Assembly: GCF_016427555.1 (NCBI RefSeq)
Contig: NZ_JAELVS010000004.1
Coordinates: forward strand, 62,001 to 126,000
From: Marinobacter litoralis
GTDB lineage: Bacteria; Pseudomonadota; Gammaproteobacteria; Pseudomonadales; Oleiphilaceae
DNA: 64,000 bases
Direction of reading: 5' to 3'
Translations under genes and position numbers: made by a program
Shown: positions 8,643-18,243 of the stretch, in pieces
How the letters are laid out: each line of letters opens with the position of its first letter
How positions within the stretch are numbered: the stretch's first letter is position 1
Notes under the pieces: generated by a model
Database searches by the model: none
The model's input: the letters and a program-made list of their open reading frames with translations, nothing else
Told to the model about the DNA's origin: nothing

Positions 8643-10046
8643 TTACATACGGCCAAACGGAGGCATTCCGCCACCGCCGCCACCGCCGCCACCGCCGCCA
8701 GGTGGCATCATACCACCTAGACCGCGCATCATGTTGGCCATTCCACCTTTCTTGCCAAACTTTTTCATCATCTTCGCCATCTGCTTATGCTGCTTGAGCA
8801 GACGGTTCACGTCTTGTATCTGGGTGCCAGAGCCGGCAGCGATACGGCGCTTCCGCGAGTTATTGATGACATCCGGGTAGCGACGCTCTTTCGGGGTCAT
8901 GGAGCAAATAATAGCTTCCATCTGCCCTACCGACTTGTCATTCACCTGCTGCTGGGCCATCTGGACCATTTGCCCCATACCCGGCAGTTTGTCGAGCAAA
9001 CCACCGATGCCGCCCATATTCTTCATTTGCTGAAGCTGATCCCGGAAATCCTCCAGATCAAAACCCTTACCCTTTTTGATCTTCTTGGTCAGCTTCTCAG
9101 CTTTCTTCTTATCGAGCTTGCGCTCAGCTTCCTCGATGAGCGACAACACATCGCCCATGCCGAGGATGCGTGAAGCCACCCGCTCCGGATGAAACGGCTC
9201 AAGCGCGTCTGTCTTTTCACCGACACCCAGGAACTTGATGGGCTTACCGGTAATCTGGCGAACCGAAAGCGCCGCACCACCGCGAGCATCACCGTCAGTC
9301 TTGGTCAACACCACACCAGTCAGCGGCAAGGCATCGTTAAACGCTTTGGCGGTATTGGCCGCGTCCTGACCGGTCATGGAGTCAACCACGAACAACGTTT
9401 CGATCGGCTCAACGGCCGCATGCAAGCGCCCGATCTCACCCATCATCTGCTCATCAATGTGCAGACGACCGGCGGTATCAAGAATAACCACATCCACGTG
9501 TTTACGGCGGGCCGCATCAATTGCACCGTTCGCAATATCAACCGGATCCTGGTCCGCACTACTCGGGAAGAATTCCACCCCAACTTCAGAGGCAAGGGTT
9601 TCGAGCTGCTGGATCGCCGCAGGGCGATATACGTCGGCACTCACCACCATAACCGACTTTTTCTGACGCTCTTTCAGGAAGCGCGACAACTTGGCTACGG
9701 TCGTGGTTTTACCCGCACCCTGCAGGCCGGCCATCATGATCACCGCAGGCGGACGGGTGGAAAGGTTGAGGGATTCGTTACCCTCACCCATTACACGTTC
9801 AAGCTCTTGCTGAACAACTTTGACGAACACCTGGCCCGGCGTCAGGCTTCGCTGCACTTCCTGGCCGATTGCGCGCTTACGCACACCCTCGACAAAGTCT
9901 TTGACTACCGGCAACGCCACATCGGCTTCGAGCAGCGCCATGCGCACTTCGCGCAGCGTATCTTTGATGTTGTCGTCGGTGAGGCGCGCCTGACCAGAGA
10001 TCTTGCGCAAGCTACCGGATAGACGGTCCTGGAGATTCTCAAACAT
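8643..10046 (-). CDS. ffh: Signal recognition particle protein Ffh
   Basis: GTPase that binds 4.5S RNA and signal sequences and targets ribosomes to FtsY and the Sec translocon. The start at 10046 gives 467 aa (MFENLQDRL...). An N domain is followed by the G domain with GLQGAGKTT at 107-115, DTAGR and [10 protein letters not shown], and then by a methionine-rich M domain. The C-terminus is unusual: after the last M-domain helix it runs into about eleven consecutive glycines and ends PPFGRM, encoded by a 9-bp tandem repeat. Confidence 0.97.
   Translation of the reverse strand: MFENLQDRLSGSLRKISGQARLTDDNIKDTLREVRMALLEADVALPVVKDFVEGVRKRAIGQEVQRSLTPGQVFVKVVQQELERVMGEGNESLNLSTRPPAVIMMAGLQGAGKTTTVAKLSRFLKERQKKSVMVVSADVYRPAAIQQLETLASEVGVEFFPSSADQDPVDIANGAIDAARRKHVDVVILDTAGRLHIDEQMMGEIGRLHAAVEPIETLFVVDSMTGQDAANTAKAFNDALPLTGVVLTKTDGDARGGAALSVRQITGKPIKFLGVGEKTDALEPFHPERVASRILGMGDVLSLIEEAERKLDKKKAEKLTKKIKKGKGFDLEDFRDQLQQMKNMGGIGGLLDKLPGMGQMVQMAQQQVNDKSVGQMEAIICSMTPKERRYPDVINNSRKRRIAAGSGTQIQDVNRLLKQHKQMAKMMKKFGKKGGMANMMRGLGGMMPPGGGGGGGGGGGMPPFGRM
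8668..8703. repeat. 9-bp tandem repeat coding for a polyglycine tail in Ffh
   Basis: Three exact CCGCCGCCA units (8674-8682, 8683-8691, 8692-8700) and a partial unit before them encode glycines on the minus strand. The unit length keeps the frame, so copy-number change would lengthen or shorten the tail without a frameshift. Confidence 0.85.
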
Positions 10047-10131
10047 GTTGCTCTTCCGTACCCCGGAGAAATTGTTCACACAAACCAAGAAGCCAGCCCG
10101 GGCCGCTTGATTCCTGTTGCATAATCGCGAC

Positions 10132-10160
10132 ATTATACCCAGACTTGGGAGCCTCAGAAC
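10132..10160 (-). promoter_or_regulatory. Candidate ffh promoter
   Basis: A perfect TATAAT (10132-10137, minus strand) lies 86-91 bp upstream of the ffh ATG. The -35 region (about 10154-10160) is poor. The same hexamer read on the plus strand (ATTAT) could serve the divergent gene at 10207, with TTGATT upstream near 10108. Confidence 0.45.
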
Positions 10161-10206
10161 AACTCCGAGGCCGCTTTAACCCTTAGACCAGCATATAAAG
10201 GATGTC

Positions 10207-11004
10207 ATGGGTACGCTGATTATCGCGGTTACCGCTCTTTTCTTGTACAGCGTTGGAACTGCCCTGCAAGCACTTCACTTCAGGGGCAAAGTCGAAACCA
10301 GCCTTGCCATTACTACACTCATCGGCATCCTTGCCTTGACCGGGCACGGCCTTCTCATCGCGCAAACCGTTTACCTCGATGGCGGTTTCGATCTGAGCTT
10401 TTTTAAAAGTTCGGTGCTGATTTCCTGGCTGATTGTATTTCTCCTGTTGGGCCTCAATCTGACCAAGCCCGTGGGCAGCCTCTTTTTGGGTGCCTACCCG
10501 ATTGCCGCGATTACCATTGCAATGGCGCTGATGGTCCATACCGAATCGCGGCTGATCTCGGAGCAAAGCTACGGAATGCTTTCCCACGTGGCACTGTCCG
10601 TTACAGCCTACAGCCTGTTCACCCTCGCAGCCATTCAGGCCATTTTGCTTTATATTCAGAACCGGCAGCTCAAGCACAACTACAACAGCCGACTGATCCG
10701 CAATCTGCCCCCCTTACAAACCATGGAATCACTGCTCTTTGAAATGGTCTGGGCAGGTGTTGTCCTGCTGGTTCTGGCCATTATCACTGGCGCGGTTTTC
10801 ATTGAAGACCTGTTCGCTCAGGATTTGGCCCACAAAACCATCTTCTCCCTGCTGTCGCTTTTGGTATTTGCCAGCCTCCTGGTTGGCCGCTACACCAAAG
10901 GCTGGCGAGGGCTTACCGCAAGCCGCTGGACCCTGGCCGGTTGCGCACTTCTGATGCTGGCGTTTTACGGCAGCAAATTCGTCCTCGAACTTGTGTTTCG
11001 ATAA
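10207..11004 (+). CDS. YpjD-like inner membrane protein (cytochrome c assembly family)
   Basis: A 265-aa polytopic membrane protein with about eight hydrophobic segments. It resembles the CcsA/CcmC cytochrome c assembly family, in the YpjD group that lies divergent to ffh in many gammaproteobacteria. Heme handling is known for the wider family but not shown for this group. I do not see the WWD motif typical of true heme exporters. An AAGGAT precedes the ATG. The CorB-like gene follows, the same neighbour as in E. coli. Confidence 0.8.
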   Translation: MGTLIIAVTALFLYSVGTALQALHFRGKVETSLAITTLIGILALTGHGLLIAQTVYLDGGFDLSFFKSSVLISWLIVFLLLGLNLTKPVGSLFLGAYPIAAITIAMALMVHTESRLISEQSYGMLSHVALSVTAYSLFTLAAIQAILLYIQNRQLKHNYNSRLIRNLPPLQTMESLLFEMVWAGVVLLVLAIITGAVFIEDLFAQDLAHKTIFSLLSLLVFASLLVGRYTKGWRGLTASRWTLAGCALLMLAFYGSKFVLELVFR

Positions 11005-11030
11005 GGCCTGATCGTCACCCGCGGCAGCGC

Positions 11031-11060
11031 TTGACAGCGCTGGCTTTGACACCTTATTTT
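11031..11060 (+). promoter_or_regulatory. Candidate sigma-70 promoter of the CorB-like gene
   Basis: A consensus TTGACA (11031-11036) is followed after 18 bp by TATTTT (11055-11060), 4 of 6. It is 33 bp upstream of the TTG start at 11093. Confidence 0.5.
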
Positions 11061-11092
11061 CGCAACTTGTCATCCATAGAAGGGCTCCCCTC

Positions 11093-12382
11093 TTGAACGA
11101 GACATCGCTCACCGCGCTGTTCATTCTCCTTGCCGGCTTAATCATCCTATCCGCCTTTTTCTCCAGCTCCGAAACCGGGATGATGTCACTCAATCGGTAT
11201 CGCCTGAAACACATGGCGAATACCGGCCACAAAGGGGCGAGGCGTGCCCAGAAATTACTGAACAGGACCGACCAACTAATCGGCGTCATCCTGATCGGCA
11301 ACAACTTTGTCAACATTCTCGCGTCGTCTATCGCTACCGTGATCGCCATTCGGATATGGGGCGATGCCGGTATTGCCATCGCAACCATTTTACTGACCAT
11401 TGTCATTCTGATTTTCGCGGAAGTGACGCCGAAAACACTGGCGGCCCTGTTTCCGGAAAAGATTGCGTTTCCGGCCAGCCATGTACTGGCCCCGCTCCTC
11501 AAACTCCTCTACCCCCTGGTATGGGCCGTCAATCTTTTCACCACGGGCATCTTGCGCCTGATTGGCATTTCCTCCGCCCAGGCGAACGAAGACCACCTCA
11601 GCCGGGAAGAGCTGCGCACGGTTGTTAACGAAGCCGGAGCCCTGATCCCCGCAAAGCACAAAGACATGCTGGTCGGCATTCTCGACCTGGAAAAGGTGAC
11701 CGTTACCGACATCATGGTGCCCCGGAACGATGTCGTCGGAATCGACCTGGAAGACGACACCGACGATATCATCCGACACCTGCGCAACAGCCAGCACACG
11801 CGCCTGCCGGTATTCGAAGGCGACATCAACAATATTCAGGGCATACTGCACCTGCGCAGCGTTGCCAAGTTGCTGCACGAAGACGACATCACCAAAGACA
11901 TGATTCGACAGCTGTGCCAGGAACCTTACTTCATCCCGGAGAGCACGCCGCTCAATACGCAGCTGCTCAATTTCCAGAGCGTAAAGCGCCGGTTCGGCAT
12001 GGTGGTTGACGAATACGGTGAAGTGCTTGGGCTAGCGACGCTTGAAGACATACTGGAAGAGATCGTCGGCGAATTCACCACCGACTACGCCTCGACCTCA
12101 CCGGACATTATTCCGCAGAACGACGGCACCTACATTATTGATGGCAGTACGGCGGTACGGACCATCAATAAGACGCTGGACTGGAAACTCTCAACCGACG
12201 GCCCCAAGACGCTCAACGGACTTATCACCGAGCGACTGGAAAACATTCCGGATACCAACGTATGCCTCAAAGTCGAAGGCCACCGGGTTGAGGTACTGCA
12301 GATAAAAGATAACGTCGTCAAAGCAGCGATTGTGCACCCGAAACAGGCGTCAAAACGGCTCCGGGCGCGGCCAGCGCAATAA
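11093..12382 (+). CDS. CNNM/CBS/CorC transporter-family membrane protein (CorB/YfjD type)
   Basis: A 429-aa protein with three parts. An N-terminal CNNM (DUF21) membrane domain (about 1-190) has three or four hydrophobic helices and the SSSETGMMSLN motif. A CBS pair (about 200-325) contains VTDIMVPRNDVVGID. A C-terminal CorC_HlyC domain (about 340-420) contains IIDGSTAVRTIN. The family is linked to magnesium or cobalt efflux and metal homeostasis. The start is TTG, with AGAAGGG upstream. The neighbours (YpjD-like, ffh) match E. coli. Confidence 0.88.
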   Translation: MNETSLTALFILLAGLIILSAFFSSSETGMMSLNRYRLKHMANTGHKGARRAQKLLNRTDQLIGVILIGNNFVNILASSIATVIAIRIWGDAGIAIATILLTIVILIFAEVTPKTLAALFPEKIAFPASHVLAPLLKLLYPLVWAVNLFTTGILRLIGISSAQANEDHLSREELRTVVNEAGALIPAKHKDMLVGILDLEKVTVTDIMVPRNDVVGIDLEDDTDDIIRHLRNSQHTRLPVFEGDINNIQGILHLRSVAKLLHEDDITKDMIRQLCQEPYFIPESTPLNTQLLNFQSVKRRFGMVVDEYGEVLGLATLEDILEEIVGEFTTDYASTSPDIIPQNDGTYIIDGSTAVRTINKTLDWKLSTDGPKTLNGLITERLENIPDTNVCLKVEGHRVEVLQIKDNVVKAAIVHPKQASKRLRARPAQ

Positions 12383-12550
12383 ATCGAATAACCACGAAAT
12401 AGTAGAGGCCTCACCCAGAATCTTGACCCAGATCCCAGCTTTCGGTTTATTTGTGTTCTTTGTGCAAAAAATGCGCTAAATTTAACAAAAAACGATAACG
12501 TGGAAATAGCTCGGTCATGTATCCGGTTAAGGCGTAGACAGGAGTTGGCC

Positions 12551-14752
12551 ATGAACAAGCAGTCCGGTATACATTACCTTCGCGAGCACAGAGAGGCTGC
12601 CAGCAGTGATTCTGTGCCGTCAGAGGTGACTCGCATACGCAATACCGTTGTGGCCGGATTGGGAGATCTGCTGCAAGGCGCATTCGATGCTGTGGACGAC
12701 TCGCTCTTTGAGCTCGCCAACAATGCCCGAAGCAACAACGAACAAAACCGTTACTTCGAAGCGATGCGGGAAATCCGCATCAAGCGGAAAGGTGTAGAGC
12801 GCCACTTCCAAAGCGCGGTATCACAGTTTTTCACCTCACCACCCTGTGCTGGCGCCCAGCAAGACCCAGAAACGCAGGCCGATGCCTCCAGCCTTAGCCT
12901 GCTCGGCAACGACGACCTGGAAGAACAGGTCGCCCTGAACGCCATGATCAGCAAGGCCAAAACCCATTTTCAGGGGGCACTGCTTCAACTGCAGGCACGC
13001 TTCACCCAGGTTTACCCCTCAGCCAATGACGATCAACCGGTCAATCCCATGGCGCCGGAGCACCTGTGCAGTGCCTTTACCGAAGCGATTCAGGCACTCG
13101 ACATCCAGATTCGTGAACGCTTGATTCTGCTCAAGCAATTCGATCGCTACGTTGTTTCGAATCTGGGCATGCTGCTTGATGAAGCCAACCGGATACTGAT
13201 CCAGGCCGGCATCATCCCCAACTTCCGCTACCAGGGTAAGAGCCACGGATCTAAAGCGAAACCCGCCAGCGGTGGCGCCCCGCAAGCCGAAACAACGGCC
13301 GACACCGCCGCATCCGAAGTGGATCGCGAAGACAGCCTGATGTTCGAGCAAATCCGCGAGATGCTCAGCCTGCAAAGACAGAACGCGGGCACCATGCCCC
13401 GCAGCGCTGACCCTTCGTTGCACGTGATCGGAGGCCGCGAGCTGGCCAGTATTCTCAGCTCGATCCCCACACAACCTGTCGAACAGGATTTCGGCGACTT
13501 GAGCGCTGGCGAACCGGTCACCGTTGATTTGCGTGAGCTGGTACAGCAGCTGCTGGCACAAACCCAGACACCGGACGGCCGCAAGCCTGCACTGAACGAA
13601 GTTGACGAAGATCTGATCAACCTAGTTTCCATGCTGTTCGAGTTCATCCTGGACGACTACAACCTGTCAGCGCCGGTCCAGGTTCTCATCAGCCGGCTTC
13701 AGATCCCGATTCTGAAAGTCGTTATTAAAGACAAGAACTTCTTCAGTAAATCCAACCATCCGGCTCGCAAGTTACTGAACTCGCTGGCCAAGGCCGGTAT
13801 TGGCTGGAGCAATAGCGATGAGAAGGCGCGAGACAAGCTGTACGGACAAATCCATAGCGTCGTCCAGCGAATCCTGAATGAATTCGACGGTGACGTGGCA
13901 CTGTTTGAAACCCTGAACACCGAGTTTGAGCAATTCCTCGAGCGGGAGAACCGTAAGTCTAATCTGGTGGAACAGCGAACCCGCGAATCAGAGCGCGGTC
14001 GCATCAAATCCCAGAAAGCGCAGGAAGCCGTTGACCAGCTCCTGAAAGAGAAACTGCTCCGTTATAAATTACCGGACTCCATTCACGAGATACTCACTAA
14101 CGGCTGGAGCCGGGTCATGTTCCTTGCCTATCTCCGAGACGATTCCGAACATCGTTGGCAGGAAACCGTTAAAGTGGTGGACGACCTCATCTGGTGCCTG
14201 CACCCGCACGAAGAAGACGACGAGCGGGATCAGTGGGTCCGCGTGGTGCCAAGACTTCTGAGAACCCTTCGCAGCGGTCTGGAAGAAGTCTCTTACAACG
14301 CCACCAAGCTAGACGACATGATGGCGCAGCTGAAACACCAACTGGCGGAAGCGTTTCGAACCAATGCGACAATCGAAGCGCGCAAAGATGAACCGACCCC
14401 GGAAGAGGATGCACCAGCCCCCGAGACCCAAACCGCCATCCAGCGACAGCAAGAACTGGAAGACGCTGCGGTATCCGAGTTCGTTACCAAGATCGATCAA
14501 CTGGAAATCGGAAACTGGGTCGAATTTCGTCTGGTCAATGGTGCGAGCTTCCGCTGCAAGCTTTCCGCAATTATCGAAGAAGCCGATTGTTTCGTGTTCG
14601 TCAACCGCATGGGCCTTAAGGTCATTGAGAAAACCCGGGTTCAACTGGCGCACGAATTACGCCGGGGCCGCCTGACCATGCTGGAGCAAGGAGCCTTAAT
14701 CGACCGGGCCCTGAACGCCGTTGTGGGTAGCTTGCGCGCAAAAACCGCCTAA
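12551..14752 (+). CDS. DUF1631 family protein
   Basis: A large cytoplasmic protein (733 aa from the ATG at 12551, preceded by GGAG). It matches the DUF1631 family as I remember it, sometimes mislabelled as thymidine phosphorylase. It is mostly helical, acidic and Gln-rich, with no membrane segment. The C-terminal 90 residues (from about DQLEIGNWVEFRL) are beta-rich with a basic end (HELRRGRLTML), which looks like a PilZ-type or RNA/nucleotide-binding fold, though I see no RxxxR motif. The next gene, TonB-like, starts 6 bp after the stop, so the two form an operon. Function unknown. Confidence 0.8.
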   Translation: MNKQSGIHYLREHREAASSDSVPSEVTRIRNTVVAGLGDLLQGAFDAVDDSLFELANNARSNNEQNRYFEAMREIRIKRKGVERHFQSAVSQFFTSPPCAGAQQDPETQADASSLSLLGNDDLEEQVALNAMISKAKTHFQGALLQLQARFTQVYPSANDDQPVNPMAPEHLCSAFTEAIQALDIQIRERLILLKQFDRYVVSNLGMLLDEANRILIQAGIIPNFRYQGKSHGSKAKPASGGAPQAETTADTAASEVDREDSLMFEQIREMLSLQRQNAGTMPRSADPSLHVIGGRELASILSSIPTQPVEQDFGDLSAGEPVTVDLRELVQQLLAQTQTPDGRKPALNEVDEDLINLVSMLFEFILDDYNLSAPVQVLISRLQIPILKVVIKDKNFFSKSNHPARKLLNSLAKAGIGWSNSDEKARDKLYGQIHSVVQRILNEFDGDVALFETLNTEFEQFLERENRKSNLVEQRTRESERGRIKSQKAQEAVDQLLKEKLLRYKLPDSIHEILTNGWSRVMFLAYLRDDSEHRWQETVKVVDDLIWCLHPHEEDDERDQWVRVVPRLLRTLRSGLEEVSYNATKLDDMMAQLKHQLAEAFRTNATIEARKDEPTPEEDAPAPETQTAIQRQQELEDAAVSEFVTKIDQLEIGNWVEFRLVNGASFRCKLSAIIEEADCFVFVNRMGLKVIEKTRVQLAHELRRGRLTMLEQGALIDRALNAVVGSLRAKTA

Positions 14753-14758
14753 CGCCCT

Positions 14759-15508
14759 ATGCTGCAGTCTGATTCTGGCCCAGCCAAGTCCGTTCCGGCC
14801 TCGTACCGGATCGGCTTGGCGCTTTCCTTCGCCCTTCTGTCACATATCCTTCTGCTTGCCGGGCTGGCGTTCCCGTCGTTGGAAACACAGGATTTCAGTC
14901 ATCGGCTGGTTTTCACCCTGAGTTCACCCAACTCTCCGCCCTCGGTGCAGTCCACGCCTGCTCCTTCTGAGCAGCAACCGCTGAGGCATACTGAGTTCAG
15001 CGTCGCCCCCCATCGCGAGCAACCCCCGCAGAGCACTGTCAGGACTGAGCAAACCAAAACGTCCAACGCGTCAAAACGGCAGGACGCTCTTCAGCAACCC
15101 AGCAACACGCGAGCAGTCACTGCCGAAACCGCTACCGCACAATCTTCACAGCTGAACACGTCGCGACACGAGAGCGGGGAAACGATTCAGAGAATCACCC
15201 GCTCCACTTCTGAGCAAGACCCCTATTTGATCAAACTCGCGGTGCATCTGGCGGAGGAACTGCAGAAACTAAGAGTGCCGGCGATATCGCAACTGAATGA
15301 AACCAAGGAAATGACGCTTGAACTGCGAATATTGGCCAACGGAGCCCTAACCCGCGCGCAGGTGAAAGAAACAACCGGTATCGCCAATATTGACCGGGCG
15401 GCGTATCGAGCGGCTTTGTCAGCCAGCCCCTACCCGAAACCGGTGGGAGAGACATCAGACCGCTTTGACGTGAAACTGGTGTTCACGCCCAAGCGGCCGG
15501 AAAGGTAA
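14759..15508 (+). CDS. TonB-family energy transducer-like protein
   Basis: A 249-aa protein with an N-terminal membrane anchor (about residues 17-40) and a long Pro/Gln/Thr/Ser-rich periplasmic linker (about 50-155). The C-terminal TonB-like domain (about 165-245) has the ELRILANGALTRAQVKETTG pattern. TonB proteins pass proton-motive force from ExbBD to outer-membrane receptors. No exbB/exbD or receptor is nearby, and pairing with DUF1631 suggests a specialised role, perhaps like TonB paralogues tied to surface motility. Confidence 0.72.
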   Translation: MLQSDSGPAKSVPASYRIGLALSFALLSHILLLAGLAFPSLETQDFSHRLVFTLSSPNSPPSVQSTPAPSEQQPLRHTEFSVAPHREQPPQSTVRTEQTKTSNASKRQDALQQPSNTRAVTAETATAQSSQLNTSRHESGETIQRITRSTSEQDPYLIKLAVHLAEELQKLRVPAISQLNETKEMTLELRILANGALTRAQVKETTGIANIDRAAYRAALSASPYPKPVGETSDRFDVKLVFTPKRPER

Positions 15509-15509
15509 A

Positions 15510-15836
15510 TCAGGCTTCAGCCGGCTTCACGGCATCTTTGACCATTTTCTCAAGCTCGCCGTTTTCGGACATCTCGAGAACGATGTCGCAACCGCCTACT
15601 AATTCGCCGCCGATATACAACTGCGGATACGTTGGCCAGCTGGAGTAAACCTTCAACGCTTCGCGGAGCTCCTGGTTATCGAGAATGTTCACAAACGCGA
15701 ACCGCTCACCACACGCCATCAGCGCCTGAACCGTGCGGGCTGAGAAGCCACACTGAGGAGCTTGCGGTGTGCCCTTCATGTACAGAATAACCGGATTTTC
15801 TTCTAACTGGCTTTTGATGGTTTCATTGATATCCAT
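15510..15836 (-). CDS. grxD: Monothiol glutaredoxin (Grx4 type)
   Basis: A 108-aa CGFS-type glutaredoxin that carries and delivers Fe-S clusters with glutathione. The active site is in APQCGFSARTVQ, with WPTYPQLYI (cis-Pro) and GGCDIV (glutathione-binding) downstream. The ATG at 15836 has AGAGG at good spacing; the GTG two codons earlier is too close to it. The stop is 1 bp from that of the convergent TonB-like gene, leaving no room for a terminator. Confidence 0.95.
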   Translation of the reverse strand: MDINETIKSQLEENPVILYMKGTPQAPQCGFSARTVQALMACGERFAFVNILDNQELREALKVYSSWPTYPQLYIGGELVGGCDIVLEMSENGELEKMVKDAVKPAEA

Positions 15837-15938
15837 GAACACATACCTCTGGTTGAAAACTGGGGCGCCGGCTGACGGCCTATTACGCCATTGTACACGG
15901 CTGACCGAGGCCGCACCAAACCACCCGCCCTGACCTCG

Positions 15939-15989
15939 AACAACTGCTCGTTCACGAGCGTTGTTTTAACGGGAATGAAGGGCTAGACT
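15939..15989 (+). promoter_or_regulatory. Hairpin and candidate promoter in the argF leader
   Basis: AACAACTGCTCG (15939-15950) and CGAGCGTTGTT (15955-15965) pair with one bulge and are followed by TT. The right arm overlaps a TTGTTT -35 (15961-15966), with TAGACT (15984-15989) 17 bp on. This could be an operator-like dyad over the promoter or a weak terminator. Confidence 0.35.
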
Positions 15990-16046
15990 TGATTCCCTTT
16001 TCAAAACTCAAACCTTAGCGCAGTTTCCTTGAAACAGGGGCCATTC

Positions 16047-16961
16047 ATGGCAGTAAGACATTTTCTGACACTTAACGACATGACAACCAGCGAACTCGAG
16101 CAGTTGCTGGACCATGCTTCACGGCTCCGTAAGGAATGGCGTGAAGGCAAAGTCAGGGACTCCCTGAAGAACCGCGTGCTGGCCATGATTTTCGAGAAGT
16201 CATCAACCCGTACGAGAGTTTCCTTCGAAGCAGGCATGACCCAACTGGGCGGTACTGCCATGTTCCTATCCCCCCGAGATACGCAGCTCGGGCGCGGCGA
16301 ACCCATTGAAGACTCAGCCATCGTCATTTCGAGCATGGTTGATGCGGTCATGATCCGCACCTTTGCACACGAAACCGTACAAACCTTCGCCTCGGCTTCG
16401 AGCAAACCGGTTATTAATGCATTGACCGACGATTTCCACCCCTGCCAGCTGCTTGCCGATATGCAAACCTACCGCGAGCACCGAGGCAGCATTCAGGGTG
16501 CGACCGTCACCTGGGTTGGCGACGGTAACAACATGTGTCATTCATACATCAATGCCGCGAGAAAGTTCGACTTTCATCTGAACGTCGCTTGCCCGGATGG
16601 TTACGAGCCTGACCAAGCCCTGCTCGAAGCACATAAAGACCGGGTTACCATCTTCCGTGAGCCTGAAGAAGCCGCCCGGGGCTCGAACCTGCTGGTAACC
16701 GATGTCTGGGCATCCATGGGGCAGGAAGACGAACAGAAAGCCCGTGAAGAAGCGTTCCGGAGCTATCAGATCAACCCGGAGCTGATGTCTCTGGCCGACA
16801 AAGACGCCCTGTTCATGCACTGCCTGCCAGCCCATCGCGGCGAAGAGATTTCCGCCGACATGATGGAGCATTCAAGCTCGGTGGTATGGCACGAAGCGGA
16901 AAACCGCCTGCACGCGCAAAAAGCCCTGCTTGAATTCCTTATTCTCAACCGTCTGGACTGA
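16047..16961 (+). CDS. argF: Ornithine carbamoyltransferase, anabolic
   Basis: Transfers the carbamoyl group from carbamoyl phosphate to ornithine, giving citrulline for arginine synthesis. The 304 aa start at the ATG at 16047, with AGGGG 6 bp upstream. Conserved sites: [12 protein letters not shown] (carbamoyl phosphate loop), [12 protein letters not shown] (His-Pro-Cys-Gln), and [12 protein letters not shown] (ornithine site). The ABC ATPase gene follows 5 bp after the stop. Confidence 0.96.
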   Translation: MAVRHFLTLNDMTTSELEQLLDHASRLRKEWREGKVRDSLKNRVLAMIFEKSSTRTRVSFEAGMTQLGGTAMFLSPRDTQLGRGEPIEDSAIVISSMVDAVMIRTFAHETVQTFASASSKPVINALTDDFHPCQLLADMQTYREHRGSIQGATVTWVGDGNNMCHSYINAARKFDFHLNVACPDGYEPDQALLEAHKDRVTIFREPEEAARGSNLLVTDVWASMGQEDEQKAREEAFRSYQINPELMSLADKDALFMHCLPAHRGEEISADMMEHSSSVVWHEAENRLHAQKALLEFLILNRLD

Positions 16962-16966
16962 GCCCC

Positions 16967-18040
16967 ATGCCAGAACCCAAGGTGCAGCCAACTGACTGGC
17001 TACTGAACGTCAATAACCTGTCTGTCGGGTATGGCGGCGAAGCCGTGGTCAAGAACATCAACTTCGCTTTAAGCCACGGCGATATTGGCTGCCTCCTTGG
17101 CCCAAGTGGTTGCGGAAAGAGCACCATCTTGCGAGCGCTTGCCGGCTTTCTGCCCATTCGCCAAGGTGAAATCAGCCTGCAATCGAAGGTCATCAGCCAG
17201 CCCGGCCGCTCGGTGCCCCCGGAAAAGCGCAAAATCGGCATGGTGTTCCAGGATTACGCTCTGTTCCCGCACCTGAGCATCGCAGACAACGTGGGCTTTG
17301 GGCTGAAATCCCTGAGCAAAAGTGAGCGGCAGCAAAAGGTCAGTGAACTGCTCAACCTGGTTCACCTGCGGGATCTCGCAAACAATTTCCCGCACGAGCT
17401 GTCAGGCGGCCAGCAACAGCGAGTCGCACTAGCCCGGGCGTTGGCCCCCGAACCGACACTGATCCTGCTGGACGAACCCTTCTCCAACCTGGACACCGAT
17501 CTTCGGCGTCGCCTCAGCCTTGATGTCCGCGAGATTCTGAAAACTCTGGGCATCAGCGCCATTCTGGTCACCCACGACCAGCAAGAGGCGTTTGCCATGT
17601 GTGATCAGGTCGCCGTCCTCCGTGATGGCCACATCCAGCAATGGGATGTGCCCTTCAACCTCTACCATGAACCCGCCAACCGCTTTGTTGCCAGCTTTGT
17701 TGGCCAGGGCGGCTTTATTCCCGGCAAGGTGCTCGGGCCAGATACTATTGAGTCGGAACTTGGCGTGATTCACGGCAATCGTGCGTATAACTGGAAGGCC
17801 GGCACCCTCGTGGACATACTGATTCGACCCGACGACATCGTTCACGATGCAGATTCCGAGTTACGACCGAAAGTCGTGGAAAAAACCTTTGCGGGTACTT
17901 CAACCCTGTACCGCTTCCGTTGTTCGGAAGACACCGAATTTGAAGCATTATTCAGAAGCCATCTGGACTTCAACCTCGGCGAGCAGGTTCCTGTGCGGGT
18001 CGAAGCAGACCACCTGATCGCCTTTGAACGAACGGCTTAA
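16967..18040 (+). CDS. ABC transporter ATP-binding protein, FbpC/PotA-like (orphan)
   Basis: A 357-aa ATPase with Walker [10 protein letters not shown] at 45-53, Q-loop FQDYALFPH, signature [15 protein letters not shown] at 145-159, Walker B LILLDEP at 165-171, and a switch His in LVTHDQQEA. The C-terminal extension (about 245-357) looks like a TOBE regulatory domain. Closest in style to ferric iron or polyamine importers. No permease or binding-protein gene is adjacent. It is probably co-transcribed with argF, a pairing I recall in Pseudomonas too, so substrate is unassigned. Confidence 0.85.
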   Translation: MPEPKVQPTDWLLNVNNLSVGYGGEAVVKNINFALSHGDIGCLLGPSGCGKSTILRALAGFLPIRQGEISLQSKVISQPGRSVPPEKRKIGMVFQDYALFPHLSIADNVGFGLKSLSKSERQQKVSELLNLVHLRDLANNFPHELSGGQQQRVALARALAPEPTLILLDEPFSNLDTDLRRRLSLDVREILKTLGISAILVTHDQQEAFAMCDQVAVLRDGHIQQWDVPFNLYHEPANRFVASFVGQGGFIPGKVLGPDTIESELGVIHGNRAYNWKAGTLVDILIRPDDIVHDADSELRPKVVEKTFAGTSTLYRFRCSEDTEFEALFRSHLDFNLGEQVPVRVEADHLIAFERTA

Positions 18041-18066
18041 GTCTCTACGTCGAAGCAAATTTCAGG

Positions 18067-18096
18067 CAAAAAAAAGGGCTGGTAAAAACCAGCCCC
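18067..18096 (-). terminator. Rho-independent terminator of the two-component operon
   Basis: GGGCTGG (18076-18082) and CCAGCCC (18089-18095) flank a TAAAAA loop. The A-run at 18068-18075 becomes an eight-U tail on the minus strand. It therefore serves the leftward histidine kinase transcript, about 150 bp beyond its stop, more than the rightward ABC gene. Confidence 0.75.
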
Positions 18097-18243
18097 AAAA
18101 TGACGAATGAAACAAGGAAAGTTCGTAAGAACTACAACCTCTAAAGTCATCCCTTACGCCACCGAGTATCCGGCAATCAGCGGCCAGCTTCAGTAGCGGT
18201 TATGTAGTGGTTTGTTACATCCCGTGAGGGCGTGAGACGCACG

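Noticed and set aside
8665..8706. Short tandem repeat as a possible CRISPR or VNTR locus
   Set aside because: Period is 9 bp without spacers, and it codes for glycines at the end of ffh.
18041..18243. Possible small RNA gene in the gap after the ABC ATPase
   Set aside because: Only the leftward terminator is convincing; no promoter or conserved structure was seen.
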